A stretch of 64,000 bases of DNA from Macrothele yani (taxonomy: Eukaryota; Arthropoda; Arachnida; Araneae; Macrothelidae). The DNA is taken from NCBI GenBank assembly GCA_039090855.1, contig CM077007.1, forward strand, positions 17,223,515 through 17,287,514, written 5' to 3'. Below the pieces are notes generated by a model. It was given only the letters and a program-made list of their open reading frames with translations. It was not told where the DNA came from and did no database searches. Shown here one piece after another: positions 1 through 9,432 of the stretch; position 1 is the first letter of the stretch; each line of letters opens with the position of its first letter. The position numbers and the translations under genes were made by a program.

Positions 1-124
1 TGTCACTACAGCTGTGAGCGGTTACGGTTGCCTGCAATCGGCCATTATCGCACACAGCTATTTGCGTTTGCCGACGTTCTATGATCGCTTGCGGTTAGGG
101 GCCAAGAATTAAGTTGCACACCTA
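1..124 (-). mobile_element. mariner-type transposon end, cut by window edge
   Basis: This is the inverted counterpart of the left end of the mariner at 21194-22450. Read on the minus strand it gives the same terminal sequence (TTAGGTGTGCAACTT-like tip, then matching subterminal sequence with the AGCTGTGTGCGATAATGG stretch). Only the terminal 124 bases are inside the window, so whether a transposase follows is unknown. The tip at 124 abuts a SINE tail shared with 20515-20575. Confidence 0.75.
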
Positions 125-136
125 GCACCTAACTTA

Positions 137-196
137 ACATCCATGTCATATTTACACCAATTAACGGATTCACATCTTCCAAATTTGTATTGTACA
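137..196 (+). repeat. tail of tRNA-like SINE family D
   Basis: About 60 bases starting CATCCATGTCATATTTACAC match the tail at 20515-20575 with a few substitutions. In that second copy the same tail follows a tRNA-like head. Here the head is missing and the mariner fragment at 1-124 stands in its place. Confidence 0.5.
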
Positions 197-491
197 ATGG
201 TATAATCCCGTATTTCATTCATTAATATTCTAAGATTTCATCTGTAAGAACCTAATACCATAGATTCCAGTTAATTTGGACATGTCTGGTCTAGAACGCT
301 TTGGACAAATTTAGCTGCTGTCTGTCCCAATTATGCGATGCTTTATCCCAAAGAGCTAATTTGAGATTTTCTTGAAGAATTGTCCCAAATAAGCGGCTGG
401 CCCAATTAACCGGAAGCTACTGTAGTTTCAATAAAAACGAGCTGACAGCTTTTTGAAAATATTTCGTGCAGAGAATTCCATAATCTGCTAG

Positions 492-493
<2 letters not shown>

Positions 494-540
<47 letters not shown>

Positions 541-695
541 TGTGTGGTGTGTGTGAGAGAGTGTGTGTGAGAGAGAGAGAGAGAGGGGGAGGGAGGGAGG
601 GAGGTAGGGAGGTAGGTGGGTGGGTGTTGGTGAGAGAGAGAGAGAGATCTATCTATCTATCTGTCTATCTGTCTATCTATCTATCTATCTATCTC
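494..695. repeat. compound microsatellite (TG)n (AG)n (GGGA)n (TATC)n
   Basis: Four short-period repeats follow each other without a gap: TG, then AG with interruptions, then GGGA/GGTA, then AG again, then TATC ending near 692. Long reading frames here are repeat artefacts. Confidence 0.9.
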
Positions 696-932
696 AAAAA
701 AAACACGTGGTCTCTGATATGACGCAGGTCATTATGAAAGACAGTCCCTTCGAACCTGGGTCGCTACAAACTTGGCGTCATGCAGTTCCAACAGTAAATG
801 CGATTTTGCATAAAATAATGACTCTTACATACTTGTTCCCTTCAAACATATATGTGAATGTTTCTGTTAAGATTATCTCAAATATTTGCATTATGTGCAT
901 CTGTACTTATGAAAGCCATGTGAACTTTTTAG

Positions 933-1061
933 CATGTGCGAATGGGACTTATGGAATGTATTGCCATTTGACCTGCGACTGTCGCAATGGAGCCACCTGT
1001 AGGCCTTATGATGGACTCTGCCGCTGTCCAGCTGGCTACATGGGACCTAAATGCACAGATG
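933..1061 (+). CDS. drpr: Draper/MEGF10-type receptor, EGF-module exon (first exon in window)
   Basis: A TTTTTAG acceptor and a GTAAGT donor bound 129 bases. Entry and exit are both phase 1, the usual symmetric phase of EGF-module exons. The exon encodes one laminin-type EGF repeat of the Draper/MEGF kind. Its eight cysteines are spaced C-x8-C-x3-C-x1-C-x5-C-x6-C-x1-C-x8-C, with the family landmarks GTYGMYC, CRNGATC and CPAGYMGPKC. In this family the extracellular repeats bind apoptotic or damaged-cell ligands at the surface of phagocytes and glia. Further EGF exons must lie upstream of the window. The next recognised exon is 14 kb downstream with matching phase. The family call rests mainly on the later exons; Nimrod or other EGF receptors would be the alternatives. 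Confidence 0.85.
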
Positions 1062-2440
1062 GTAAGTCAAAATTCACAAATGCTACAAAAAAGAAGTTTA
1101 ATATCTTTTTTTCTTCAAATAAAAATACTTTTATTTAGCCTCTTGAAGTAATTTTTCGATAAGGATTTGTCATTCTAAAACAGGACTTTTCACGAAATTC
1201 CTTTGCTACTTTTTTCACGCGTACAGTCACACGCTCCTGGATATGGAAATCAGAGCTTCACTTTAAATAAATCATGGGATGTTACAGCAACTCTTCAGGA
1301 ACTTTCATTCATTAATAAAAGAAATACAACAAAACCCGCTTATTACGAGCCGGTATTTAGCGAAATCCTGGATTTAAAGTTCAGAACAGGAACTTTCGTT
1401 GGATATAATATTGTTTATTCAAAGCTGATTTGATTGGTGCGCTAGTGGAAGAATGTTGATGGGAATGCAATGGGGTGGAAGTACAACAAATTCTCAACAA
1501 GCGAGTTGTGCAAAAGAGAGACTCCGCTTCCTACTCCAATGCGGCTATGCCTTGGGAGTATTGCGTCAGCAAAGTTGAAATCGGGCAACCTACTCCCAGG
1601 GAAAAAAGATTTCTATGTGACAGTTGCCGAGAGGGATAGGGGAGTAATGGAATGGAAATGCCTGTAATAAATTTTATTCGTAACTATAGTGCATGCTGTG
1701 ACACATAGATATGACAATGCTTCTCTGCACTACACCATCTTATTGCTGAATAAAAACGACGAAGCTGACACTAGATATCACTTATGGGAGTTCAGCAAGT
1801 TCATTAGTTACGTCCTTCGGGAATGGTGGGAGAAACTCTGAAGCACAAAGCAAAGATTTAGTGTTTAAGGAGAAAACTCACTGCGCCCGCCAATATTCAT
1901 GACCATATGTGATCAGAGTTTGTGTTCATTTTGTACTGTCCTATGCGATGCGTAAGAGACGGAGACTACTATATAAACGAGAGCCATTTAAAAGTTGGTC
2001 ACAATCATCATAGAGGAATGGATGAATTTGAAATGGAAAATGGCTGTGCGACTGTCGCACAGATGAGTCGAGAAATATAATTTTAAACAATTTTGATAGG
2101 AAGTTCAGTCCAGATTATCGCAATCGAATGTTTTGTAGATACAGGTGCTGACGGTTTAAAATCATTTTTCAATGTATGTTTTATTTTTGTTGGAATGTGG
2201 GAATCAAAATTCTAGAGCGCAGACTTAGGGGCCCTTTCAACATTTATCACTTTTGCAAATACGACAGCAAATGTAGAATTCTTTGCTTCAATTTTTATTT
2301 GCGAATATACAAAGAATATGAAGCTATTTTATACTCACGCCCGTGCGAGATATAGTTTTTGTATCTTTTTTCCAGATGGATGGCGGAAACTCCTGAGTGG
2401 ACATATGAAGAGCAATTACAAAATGGTACACGTACTGGAA
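1062..2440. other. intron 1, start: no recognised feature
   Basis: AT-rich sequence after the donor. Short frames at 1203-1433 and 1470-1667 show no recognisable domain and use non-ATG starts or lack context. I see nothing else here. Confidence 0.5.
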
Positions 2441-3310
2441 GTGTCGACGTACTACGAGAAGCGAAGTGCTGTTCGGTTTTTTGTTGTCTACAGAATGAAA
2501 ATGTCACTGATATCCATCGAAAAATGTGGTGATAGAGCGATTTCAAGGCCATCTGCGCAGCGAAGTGCTGTTCGGTTTTTGTAGTCCAAAAGCTGGAATG
2601 CCATTGATATCCACCGAGAAGTGGTAGTACCATATGGCGGGAACTGTATGCCGTTGTGTAGGGATGGTGCAAGCCATTCCCTGATGGGTGCACAAGTTTG
2701 GAGGATGTTCTTCGCACTATTCGATCATGCCCATGCGCATCTCCGTGATATCGCAACAAAACTTCGAAATTCGTGTGGAAGCAGTTGGCAAATCACCAGC
2801 CTCGTGTCTGTGTGGTGAACGACAGTTGATGGTTTGATTCCATTCTGCCTCCCATCGGATTCGGGGCTTTTCCCCGAATGCGTGGGTATCGGCCCTCGAC
2901 GTTTGAGCCGGGCGTGATCGGTTCTGGACGTCTCAGGGTGATTTCCGGGCTCTCCCAGCTTTGGGGTGGCTACCCTATCTAGAGTATTGCCCCGGCTGCG
3001 GCTCCGTTAGGCAGCAATGCATTTTGATGATCTGTAATAAAATGCCATGGGATGATGGCAGTATTCGACATCGTCTACTATTTATAAAGCTAACTGAAAT
3101 TTTTCCTTCATTGGGTACCAAAAATGCTGTCGAATGACAACAGGGCATTATAAATTACGATGAGTTTAGACAATTTGCAACGAAATCAGAATGAAGGCGA
3201 CGATTTTCTTGAACTCATCGTAACTGGAGACGAGTTTTAGGTAAGACGTTTTACACATAACAAGAAGCATAGTGTGGAAACATTCGAATTCCTCTTGCCA
3301 GTGGCGCACT
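2440..3310 (+). pseudogene. mariner-type transposase relic, broken
   Basis: Fragments of a mariner/SETMAR-like transposase appear in order on the plus strand. An N-terminal piece QRSAVRF...NAIDIHRE starts at 2560, and an incomplete tandem copy of it begins 99 bases earlier at 2461. A second helix-turn-helix piece reading LRDIATKL..SCGS lies near 2735-2790. A first-aspartate motif, EGDDFLELIVTGDE, lies at about 3192-3237 and is followed by a stop codon. A GC-rich insert separates the two halves. The DNAR and SPDLAPSD motifs are absent, so the 3' half has been lost, with the neighbouring Tc1-like element beginning at 3353. Confidence 0.6.
2836..3020. other. GC-rich block inside the mariner relic, origin unknown
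   Basis: About 185 bases are clearly richer in G+C than both flanks and interrupt the mariner relic. No reading frame or terminal repeat is visible. It could be a fragment of a non-LTR element UTR, but I cannot assign it. Confidence 0.35.
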
Positions 3311-3352
3311 CAGGAATTCCTGTTGGAGTGGGCTGTGTACTGTATATATAAG

Positions 3353-4884
3353 GTGCGTCGCATAAATATAGAGACAGTCTACTTTGCGCAATGAACGCAA
3401 TGCGAATATAGGTAGGAAGCTGAAGTGGTACCTAATTAGACATAACCCTACAACAAAATTTTCGATCCGTCGAGATGACCGGATTGTGTGAAAAGAACAC
3501 CCCAAAGTGAAATAGTGTAATTTTAGGTGTCTCATAAATATAAAGACAACTATGTAAAGTAGCCACATGCAAATGTGATGTACAAATTAGCATGTTGTAC
3601 GCACGCGCATGGGCCGTAATGCGGTCCAGCCTACAAAAGACAGCGGACCTGCCGTCAGACATTCATTTGCCGAAATGCCACGCAACAGTCAACTTTCTGG
3701 TGAGGAGGTGCAAAAGATTTGGAGACTGAGAGCAAATGGATTGCCTGTAACAAAAATTTGTAAAGCCATGGGGAGGAGTAGGGCAGTCATTTATGAGACT
3801 CGATCGAAACGAGGTGCGTTAACTGCCCGAACACGGCCTGGAAGGCCTCGAATAACAACCAAACGAAGATGATCGTGCCATCATGCGTTTAGTTTCATCC
3901 CAAAGGTTATCACTACGTCAAGTTTCTAGGACTGTTGGTGTCACCGTCTCAAAGGACACAGTTCATCGACGAATCAAGGAAAGTCGCAACATTGTGCTCC
4001 GTAAAATGCGCCGTCTGCCACACCTCACGCGGCACCACAAGGAAGCTAGTTTGTTATGGGCAAGCAGCAGCATGTACTGGACGAACGAGTGAATCACAAC
4101 TATTTTCTCCGATGAGAAAAAGTTCAACCTGGACGGTCCTGACGGTTGGAACTGCTATTGGCATGATTTACGACGCGAGCCATGCACCTTCTTCAGTAGA
4201 CAGAAAGGAGGAGGATCTGTGATAGTCTGGGAAGTTTTTGCGTTCAATGGGACAACGAATATCGCTTTCCTGCATGGCAGGCAAAACTCCGAAACGTATC
4301 AGGACATACTCAGCAGTCACCTTCTACCATTTGCCGAAACTCTAACGGGTGTTGATTATCTGTTCCAGCAAGACATTGCCTCTATCCATCGGTCTGCATC
4401 AACAAAAAGCTGGTTTAACATTCATCATGTGACCGTAATGGATTGACCAGCACTCAGTCCAGATCTGAACCTTATCGAGAACCTCTGGGGTATCCTCGCT
4501 TGTGATGTGGATCGAATGGACGGCAGTTCTCAAGTGTGGTGGCATTGAAACAGCAGATTGAACGAAGTTGGTACGCCCTCCGTCCAGAACACTTACATCA
4601 CTTGGTGGACAGCATGCCCAATCGGGTTTTCAGTGTTATTCGGAACAACGGCTCCAGTATTCGTACCGGAGGTGCTCATAACTAGTAAGTCTTTATATTT
4701 TTGAGACAGCGTATTTCTGTTTTTTTCTTGTACTTGGCGTTGGAATTGTTATGTTTCCGTCAAACTATTGTGCAGCTGCGTGTCCTATGGTATTTTTGCT
4801 ATAAATATGAGGTGTACATTTTAGCTCGTTGTTGTTTCTTTTTTATTCGACAATTTGTTCTGTCTCTATATTTATGCGACGCAC
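3353..4884 (+). mobile_element. Tc1-like transposon with IR/DR termini
   Basis: The ends carry a perfect 25-bp inverted repeat starting GTGCGTCGCATAAATATAG (3353-3377 and 4860-4884). A related copy, GTGTCTCATAAATATAAAGAC, lies 174 bp inside the left end at 3527. Its inverted counterpart lies at about 4689-4710, the same distance from the right end. Within each end the outer and inner motifs are in the same orientation, which is the inverted-repeat/direct-repeat layout of Sleeping Beauty-like Tc1 elements. Total length 1532 bp fits the group. TA dinucleotides flank the ends within two bases. The transposase inside is broken, so the copy is not autonomous. Confidence 0.8.
3675..4685 (+). pseudogene. 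Tc1-like transposase, frameshifted and with a nonsense codon
   Basis: The ATG at 3675 opens a frame beginning MPRNSQLS, and the product would end GGAHN at a TAG at 4683-4685. That spans about 336 codons, normal for Tc1-like transposases, which cut and paste DNA at TA sites. Helix-turn-helix segments are visible (VQKIWRLRANG near residue 15; LRQVSRTVGVTVSKDTVHRR near residue 80). All three catalytic motifs are present: IFSDEKKFNLDGPDGW, QQDIASIHRS and SPDLNLIENLWG. The frame is broken by shifts near 3870, 4090 and 4200. A TGG to TGA change gives D-stop-P near 4444. It lies between the IR/DR ends of its own element. Confidence 0.8.
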
Positions 4885-4911
4885 TATAGTATACGTACAC
4901 AATGTGTGGCG

Positions 4912-5150
4912 TACGTTGCTTTTAATCTCTTTGGAGCTTTGGGAAGAAAACACCATGTAATAGAAGACACTATGTCAGACACTATATAATTTTTCGAACA
5001 TGTAAAATAATATTTTTAAATGTTTAATTTGTATTGTACGCCGCTGTTAATCTCTTTGGGGCTTTGGGAAGAAGACACCATGTAATAGAAGACACTATAT
5101 AATTTTTCGAACATGTAAAATAACTTTTTTGAATGCTTAATTTGTGACAT
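4912..5150. repeat. tandem duplication, unit about 125 bp
   Basis: Two copies begin at about 4912 and 5037, each with TTTGGGAAGAA.ACACCATG and TTTTTCGAACATGTAAAATAA. A third partial start lies near 5150 (CGTCCCTTTTAATTTCCTTGG). The block immediately follows the Tc1-like element. Confidence 0.8.
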
Positions 5151-5380
5151 ACGTCCCTTTTAATTTCCTTGGACGGGGCTTAAGCCCCCAAAGCCCCCTC
5201 CGCGGGTGCGCCAATGCCTCTCTCCCCACTAAAAAAAATGTAGGTAGGCCCAGTTCTGATTGAGCCGTCAGTTTGGAACGTAGGATTACGACTTGCAGAT
5301 CAGAGAGTTGAAATAAACTGATCGAGTATGGTTTCTCAGCGTTTATTTAATTTGTTATAGCCAACATAGGTCCATGATAT

Positions 5381-5601
5381 ATATATTTTTTTTGATTGGA
5401 GGTTTAACGACCACCGTGAGCAACTCAATGGGCTATAAGCAGTTGCCCGTCCCTAATTTAGGGTCACTGGTTCCACGGAAGGGAGAGAGCCAGTGCCATA
5501 AGACAAACACAACATCCATGCCTCACCGGGATTCGAACCCGGACCCCGTTCGGACGAATGATCAGAGGCCATCGCTTAGACCATTGCGCCACCGGGGCGG
5601 C
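5381..5601 (-). mobile_element. tRNA-derived SINE, family A
   Basis: On the minus strand the element starts GCCGCCCCGGTGGCGCAATG, with an A box and a GGTTCGAATCCC B box, and ends in a T-run on the plus strand (A tail on minus). A 12-bp target duplication GGTCCATGATAT flanks it at 5369-5380 and 5602-5613. The same family occurs at 31758-31981 and 61321-61541, with diverged copies at 10085, 25100 and 25784. Confidence 0.9.
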
Positions 5602-5799
5602 GGTCCATGATATGAAAAGTAACTTACATAATTTTTACAAATAATGCTGGATACATTGCGAACACAAAGCAGATAAATCCACAAATTGCCCAACGTGGTG
5701 CTCTGTTTTCTTGGGCTTCTTACATTCCTCATCACATGCTCTTGCCTCTCGTTTTGATTTTCTCCACTTTTGCTTGTGTTCAATTTTGCGAATTCTGCG

Positions 5800-6122
5800 G
5801 CATTGTCGAAAATGTTAACCTGTACATATGAAAGCAATTTTTAAAAATCTTAGTTTAAACCACTACAGTATGTTCTTTATATATTTGAATAGATCTCGTC
5901 GAGGACTTTAAAACGATAACACGCACAGTCGTTTTGCGCTCACGGTTGTCCAGATAAACCGCAATATTGTCAAAAGTGTTCACCAGTTCACAAGAAAACA
6001 ATTTTTAAAATGTTCAATTCAAACCACTGCGAAATGTTCTTCGTATATTTGAATAGATCTCGTCAAGAGCTTTGAAACGAAACCACGCACAGTCGTGTTG
6101 CGCTCACGGTTGCCGAGATAGA
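5800..6122. repeat. tandem duplication, unit about 165 bp
   Basis: Two diverged copies starting near 5800 and 5965 share GAATAGATCTCGTC, ACGCACAGTCG and TTGCGCTCACGGTTG in the same order and spacing. No coding potential is evident. Confidence 0.75.
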
Positions 6123-6129
6123 CTGAGTC

Positions 6130-7595
6130 AAACGTAGCGGCACACCCAGAAATACTGCATCATCTTCCCCGCACACAGAGACCGTCGCGTGCACGATGTA
6201 TTGCGCAATACGCGAATTGGACTCCATGCTGTTTACGAATATGTTAACACGATTAGTGTGGGGTTCGCATTTTTAACGCTATAATGATTTCAATTGGGAC
6301 CTATTTTTGTCGCAGGCGGTCGGACGTAAGCCCCATACTATCCGCGGTGTTATAAGTAGTCCTACGTCAAAAAAAAAATGTGTCCAGTCCAGTCAAGTCA
6401 ACAAGGAAGGTTATGGCTACTGTTATTTGGCATCATCGCAGCCCTTTGCTTGTGCATTTTCTTCCACGCGCGCTCACATTTAGTGCCGCAGCATACCGTA
6501 AAACCCTTTCTGTTCTGCGTGCGCCCGTAGCGAGTGGAATGTGCACAGGAAGATGTGGTTTTGTTTTATGACAACGTTCGATCACATGCTGCAGTGAGCA
6601 CAGTCCGGATGCTGATAATCTGGGGTTGGGGAGTTCATTGTCATCTTTCTTACAGCCCTGCTCTTGCCCAAGGCGACTTCTAACTGTTCGGGCCGCTGTA
6701 TAAGTTCCTGGAAGGTATGCATTTTGATGATGATGCGATGAGAACACTTCGTTAGTAGGTACAAACCGGACGACTGAATTCTACCCCAAGTCATTAACAC
6801 AAACTGGTAATACAATGAGATAAATGCCTCAATAACCTTGGCGTTATTCAGAGAAATATCCAAAAAATAACTAAATAATCTGGATACAATCCTGATGTAC
6901 TAAATCATTGTACCATCGTAAGTTAAAAATAGACGCAAAACTTTTTGATCTGTCCTCGTAATTAAAGTTTCACTACTTTCAAAGAAAGCAACTAACTCGA
7001 GTTAAAATTGTGACAAAAATCAATCGCCAAATGTGTTAGTTTAATTATTTCTTCAGTCAAAAAAATAATAATAATAATTTCTGCATGTGATGTCTACGAA
7101 ACGCAAATCTTCAAGAAGGTTTTAGAATTTTCTTCCCAAAGAAATGCCCCAAGTGCCGGAGATATACCTTTAATTATCGTCCGATAAACATTGTTGTATG
7201 TGTTTATAATACAAACCTTTTCCCTATGCTATCAATATCAGCTTATACTGCTGTCCATTCAAATTGCAACACCAAGAAGAACAATTCGTATGAAGGACTA
7301 AGCCACTGTGGAGATGCAAATTATTACAGCCGCAGCGCTATGTAAATTTATCCAGTGCACGCATGGTGTTTCCATAATTGCATCGTGCGAATGCGAGCAA
7401 TGTAGCTCTGCTAGCGAATGACTATGCTACGCCGCAGCGGAAGAAATCCGTACTTAGGGTTATCAGCAGGGCCGTAGCTACCGGAAGGACAGGGTGGGCG
7501 GTTTCCCTCCCAGAATGGTCCTTCCAGGGGCATAAATTCATGCTCTGGGGATGTAAAAAATATACATTTTAACTAAAAAAAGAAAGTTACGCCCT
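6130..7595. other. intron 1 stretch without recognised feature
   Basis: No supported gene. Frames at 6380-6571, 6433-6747 and 6582-6863 lack recognisable motifs. Near 7248 a stretch TGTCCATTCAAATTGCAACA resembles a Tc1-like terminus, but no partner end is seen. Confidence 0.4.
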
Positions 7596-7599
7596 TCAG

Positions 7600-7964
7600 T
7601 ATTTTCTTATTAAAGACTTGACTTAGTCTCATACAGTATTTCACGCAGTTAACTAGGGTACAGAGTAATATACACTATGAGGTGTAAACATCTCATATCC
7701 ATGAATGGAGACAGAAAACAATATGCTGATATGCCAGTCCTCTATGAACTTTCCAAACATGTCGTTGGGATGAAGAGCTAATTAATCATTTGTGCTCTAT
7801 CGCAAGAAGTTTCTCTGAGCATTTAACCTTGAATGGAATTTTCCCAAGCCTTACACTAAACGTTCATTCTATTGTTACGTTCACTATCCGATACTCATTC
7901 GTTTTGCGCTGGTTTGTTTTTCGTTCTGCCTTTCTGTGGAGTGTCTAGTTGTTGGTGTTCACAT
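7600..7964 (-). pseudogene. histone H3 relic, heavily decayed
   Basis: Read on the minus strand from an ATG at 7964, the DNA lines up with an H3 gene. A CTCCACAG-AAAGGCAGAACGA stretch matches the STGGKAPRKQ coding segment. CTTGGGAAAATTCC...GAGAAACTTCTTG near 7795-7850 matches the LREIRRYQKSTELL segment. A weaker match to the LFEDTNLCAIHAK coding segment follows. Many indels and stops remove any frame. Its value comes from context: it lies divergently upstream of the clearer H4 relic, as H3 and H4 do in insect histone repeats. Each match alone would be weak, and the lower boundary is approximate. Confidence 0.5.
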
Positions 7965-7980
7965 ACCGTTTACACTTTAC

Positions 7981-8532
7981 ATCAAACAGAAGTCATCGCT
8001 CTTTCCACGTTTATAAGTGAGTCACGGAAAAATTCTCATTAGCCGTCACCGTGAATCCAACCCAGAGTCTTCCAGTTACGCGCCGGATATGCTTCCACTG
8101 CACCACAGCGGCCTCTAATTCCTCCAGACTCACATACACTAACTGCCAAGCCAATTTCGCAGGTTGCTTCTTGGAGCCCCATACAATGCTGCGGATTCAC
8201 CAAAGATGGTAAGCAGCAACTGAACAAATAATTAGAAGGCGAATGAATAATTAATACAGACATTTGACGTGGACCAGGAACATCAAACAGAGATCATCGC
8301 TCTTTCCACGTTTATAAGTGAGTCACGGAGAAATTCTCATTGGCCGCCACCGGGATCGAACACAGGCCTTCCAGTTACGCGCCGGATATGCTTCCACTGT
8401 ACCACAGCGGCCTCGAATTCCTCCAGAATCAAACACACTAACTGCCAAGCCGTGTCCGTGACTCACTTATAAACGTGGAAAGAGCGATGACCTCTGTTTG
8501 ATGTTCCTGGTGCACGTCAAATGTCTGTATTA
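7981..8532. mobile_element. composite inverted tRNA-derived SINE insertion (family B) with 13-bp target duplication
   Basis: The 13-mer GTTTACACTTTAC occurs at 7968-7980 and 8533-8545, bracketing one 552-bp insertion. Inside are two minus-strand tRNA-like SINE units, at about 7981-8165 and 8252-8450. Their tRNA heads read GGCCGCTGTGG.ACAGTGG with B box TTCGATCCCGG. A 77-base plus-strand SINE tail at 8456-8532 is the inverted complement of 8252-8328. The layout resembles an internally inverted (twin-primed) or template-switched retroposition product. It sits between the H3 and H4 relics. Confidence 0.75.
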
Positions 8533-8798
8533 GTTTACACTTTACTTGGGTTCTTATCTAGTTCTTGCATTTTTAATAGAATTACGTCAAAAATCTGAAG
8601 GGCGATTCTTGAACGAAAATAATACTTTCCTATAACTGCGGGGTGTGCGAAAGTAAAAACCACGTATTATTTGAGTGGAAGTCGAAGGGACGTAATTTCA
8701 GGTCTCGCCCTCCCACATAAGAAAAGTCTACTACGATCCTAGTTATCAGTCTTTGAGCGATACAGAATTGTAGGACTCGGGGGAAGTAGGATTGTTTT

Positions 8799-8849
8799 TT
8801 CACGATACTGCCGCTCGTGCCGAAAGGACACGAGCGGCAGTATCGTGAA
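8799..8849. other. perfect 21-bp hairpin with 9-base loop
   Basis: TTCACGATACTGCCGCTCGTG at 8799-8819 is exactly complementary to 8829-8849, with loop CCGAAAGGA. It is richer in G+C than its surroundings and lies in the former H3/H4 intergenic region. No transposon ends or target duplication were noticed around it. Confidence 0.85.
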
Positions 8850-8916
8850 TGAACGGGAAGACCTGTACCATATGGCGTTGTGTGTTCCAAACATTAACGC
8901 AATAATGGAGATCTGT

Positions 8917-9199
8917 TGCACGTCAAGAGATGTTCGCAAGCTCTGTTCGACTGGTATAAAGAATGACCTCACATAGTGTTTACAGCCCAGTCGCGGGTTA
9001 ACCTGATGCACCACGATGGACGGATATCTCGGGTCTTATCTATGAGGAAATCAGAGCAGTTCTCGAAGTATTCCTTAAAAATTTCATCTGGGATGATGTA
9101 CCTTACACGGAGCATACCAAAAGAAGAACTGTTACTTCCATGGATGTTGTGTAAGCTTTGATGAAGCAAGGCGGAACTCTCTACGGTTTTCGAGGATAA
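8917..9199 (+). pseudogene. histone H4 relic
   Basis: The C-terminal half is obvious. After a two-base shift at about 9030 the plus strand reads [18 protein letters not shown], then [17 protein letters not shown], a stop in place of Tyr, ALMKQGGTLYGFRG and a TAA at 9197-9199. Known H4 has GLIYEETRGVLKVFLENV and [31 protein letters not shown] in the same place. Upstream, CAAGAGATGTTCGCAAG and CGCGGGTTAACCTGATGC match the KRHRK and RRLARR coding segments with small insertions. The start is uncertain. H4 packs DNA in the nucleosome core; this copy cannot make it. A histone-type 3' stem-loop follows 29 bases after the stop. Confidence 0.85.
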
Positions 9200-9228
9200 G
9201 AAAATCTGCTGCTAGTCAAACAAAAAAC

Positions 9229-9244
9229 GGCTCTTTTAAGGGCC
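9229..9244 (+). promoter_or_regulatory. histone mRNA 3' stem-loop, retained by the H4 relic
   Basis: GGCTCTTTTAAGGGCC fits the metazoan histone 3' stem-loop consensus GGYYYUHHUHARRRCC at all 16 positions. It forms a 6-bp stem, with one G-U pair, and a 4-base loop. It is preceded by an A-rich CAAACAAAAAAC stretch and starts 29 bases after the H4 stop. In live genes it is bound by SLBP and directs 3' processing without polyadenylation. Confidence 0.8.
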
Positions 9245-9432
9245 AAACAATGATTTCAAAAGGGAATTTGCCGTGTGTATTAAAAAAGGACTTTTGCCCT
9301 GGTACGGAAACACTCTCGTGAACGGCTAGGCGTGCATTTTGGAGAATCGCATAACCCAGACATGAAGCGTTATGGTGCGAGGTGTTACTGCGTTTTATTC
9401 ACGTTCCACTTTACACGCGTTGCTGGAGCTTT

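Noticed and set aside
498..932. Upstream extension of the first EGF frame (open from about 620)
   Set aside because: The open frame runs through microsatellite sequence. A clean TTTTTAG acceptor at 932 and EGF-exon phase fix the exon start at 933.
3527..4710. A second transposon nested in the Tc1-like element
   Set aside because: Inner and outer motifs are similar, equally spaced from both ends and equally oriented, which fits IR/DR ends of one element better than nesting.
7240..7440. Isolated Tc1-like terminus (TGTCCATTCAAATTGCAACA)
   Set aside because: Resembles Tc1 ends in style, but no matching inverted end or transposase piece was found nearby.
8740..9014. Possible H3 C-terminal similarity on the minus strand (LMFGTHNAIW resembling LFEDTNLCAIH)
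   Set aside because: The matched segments are in the wrong order and overlap the H4 relic. The better H3 candidate lies divergently at 7600-7964.
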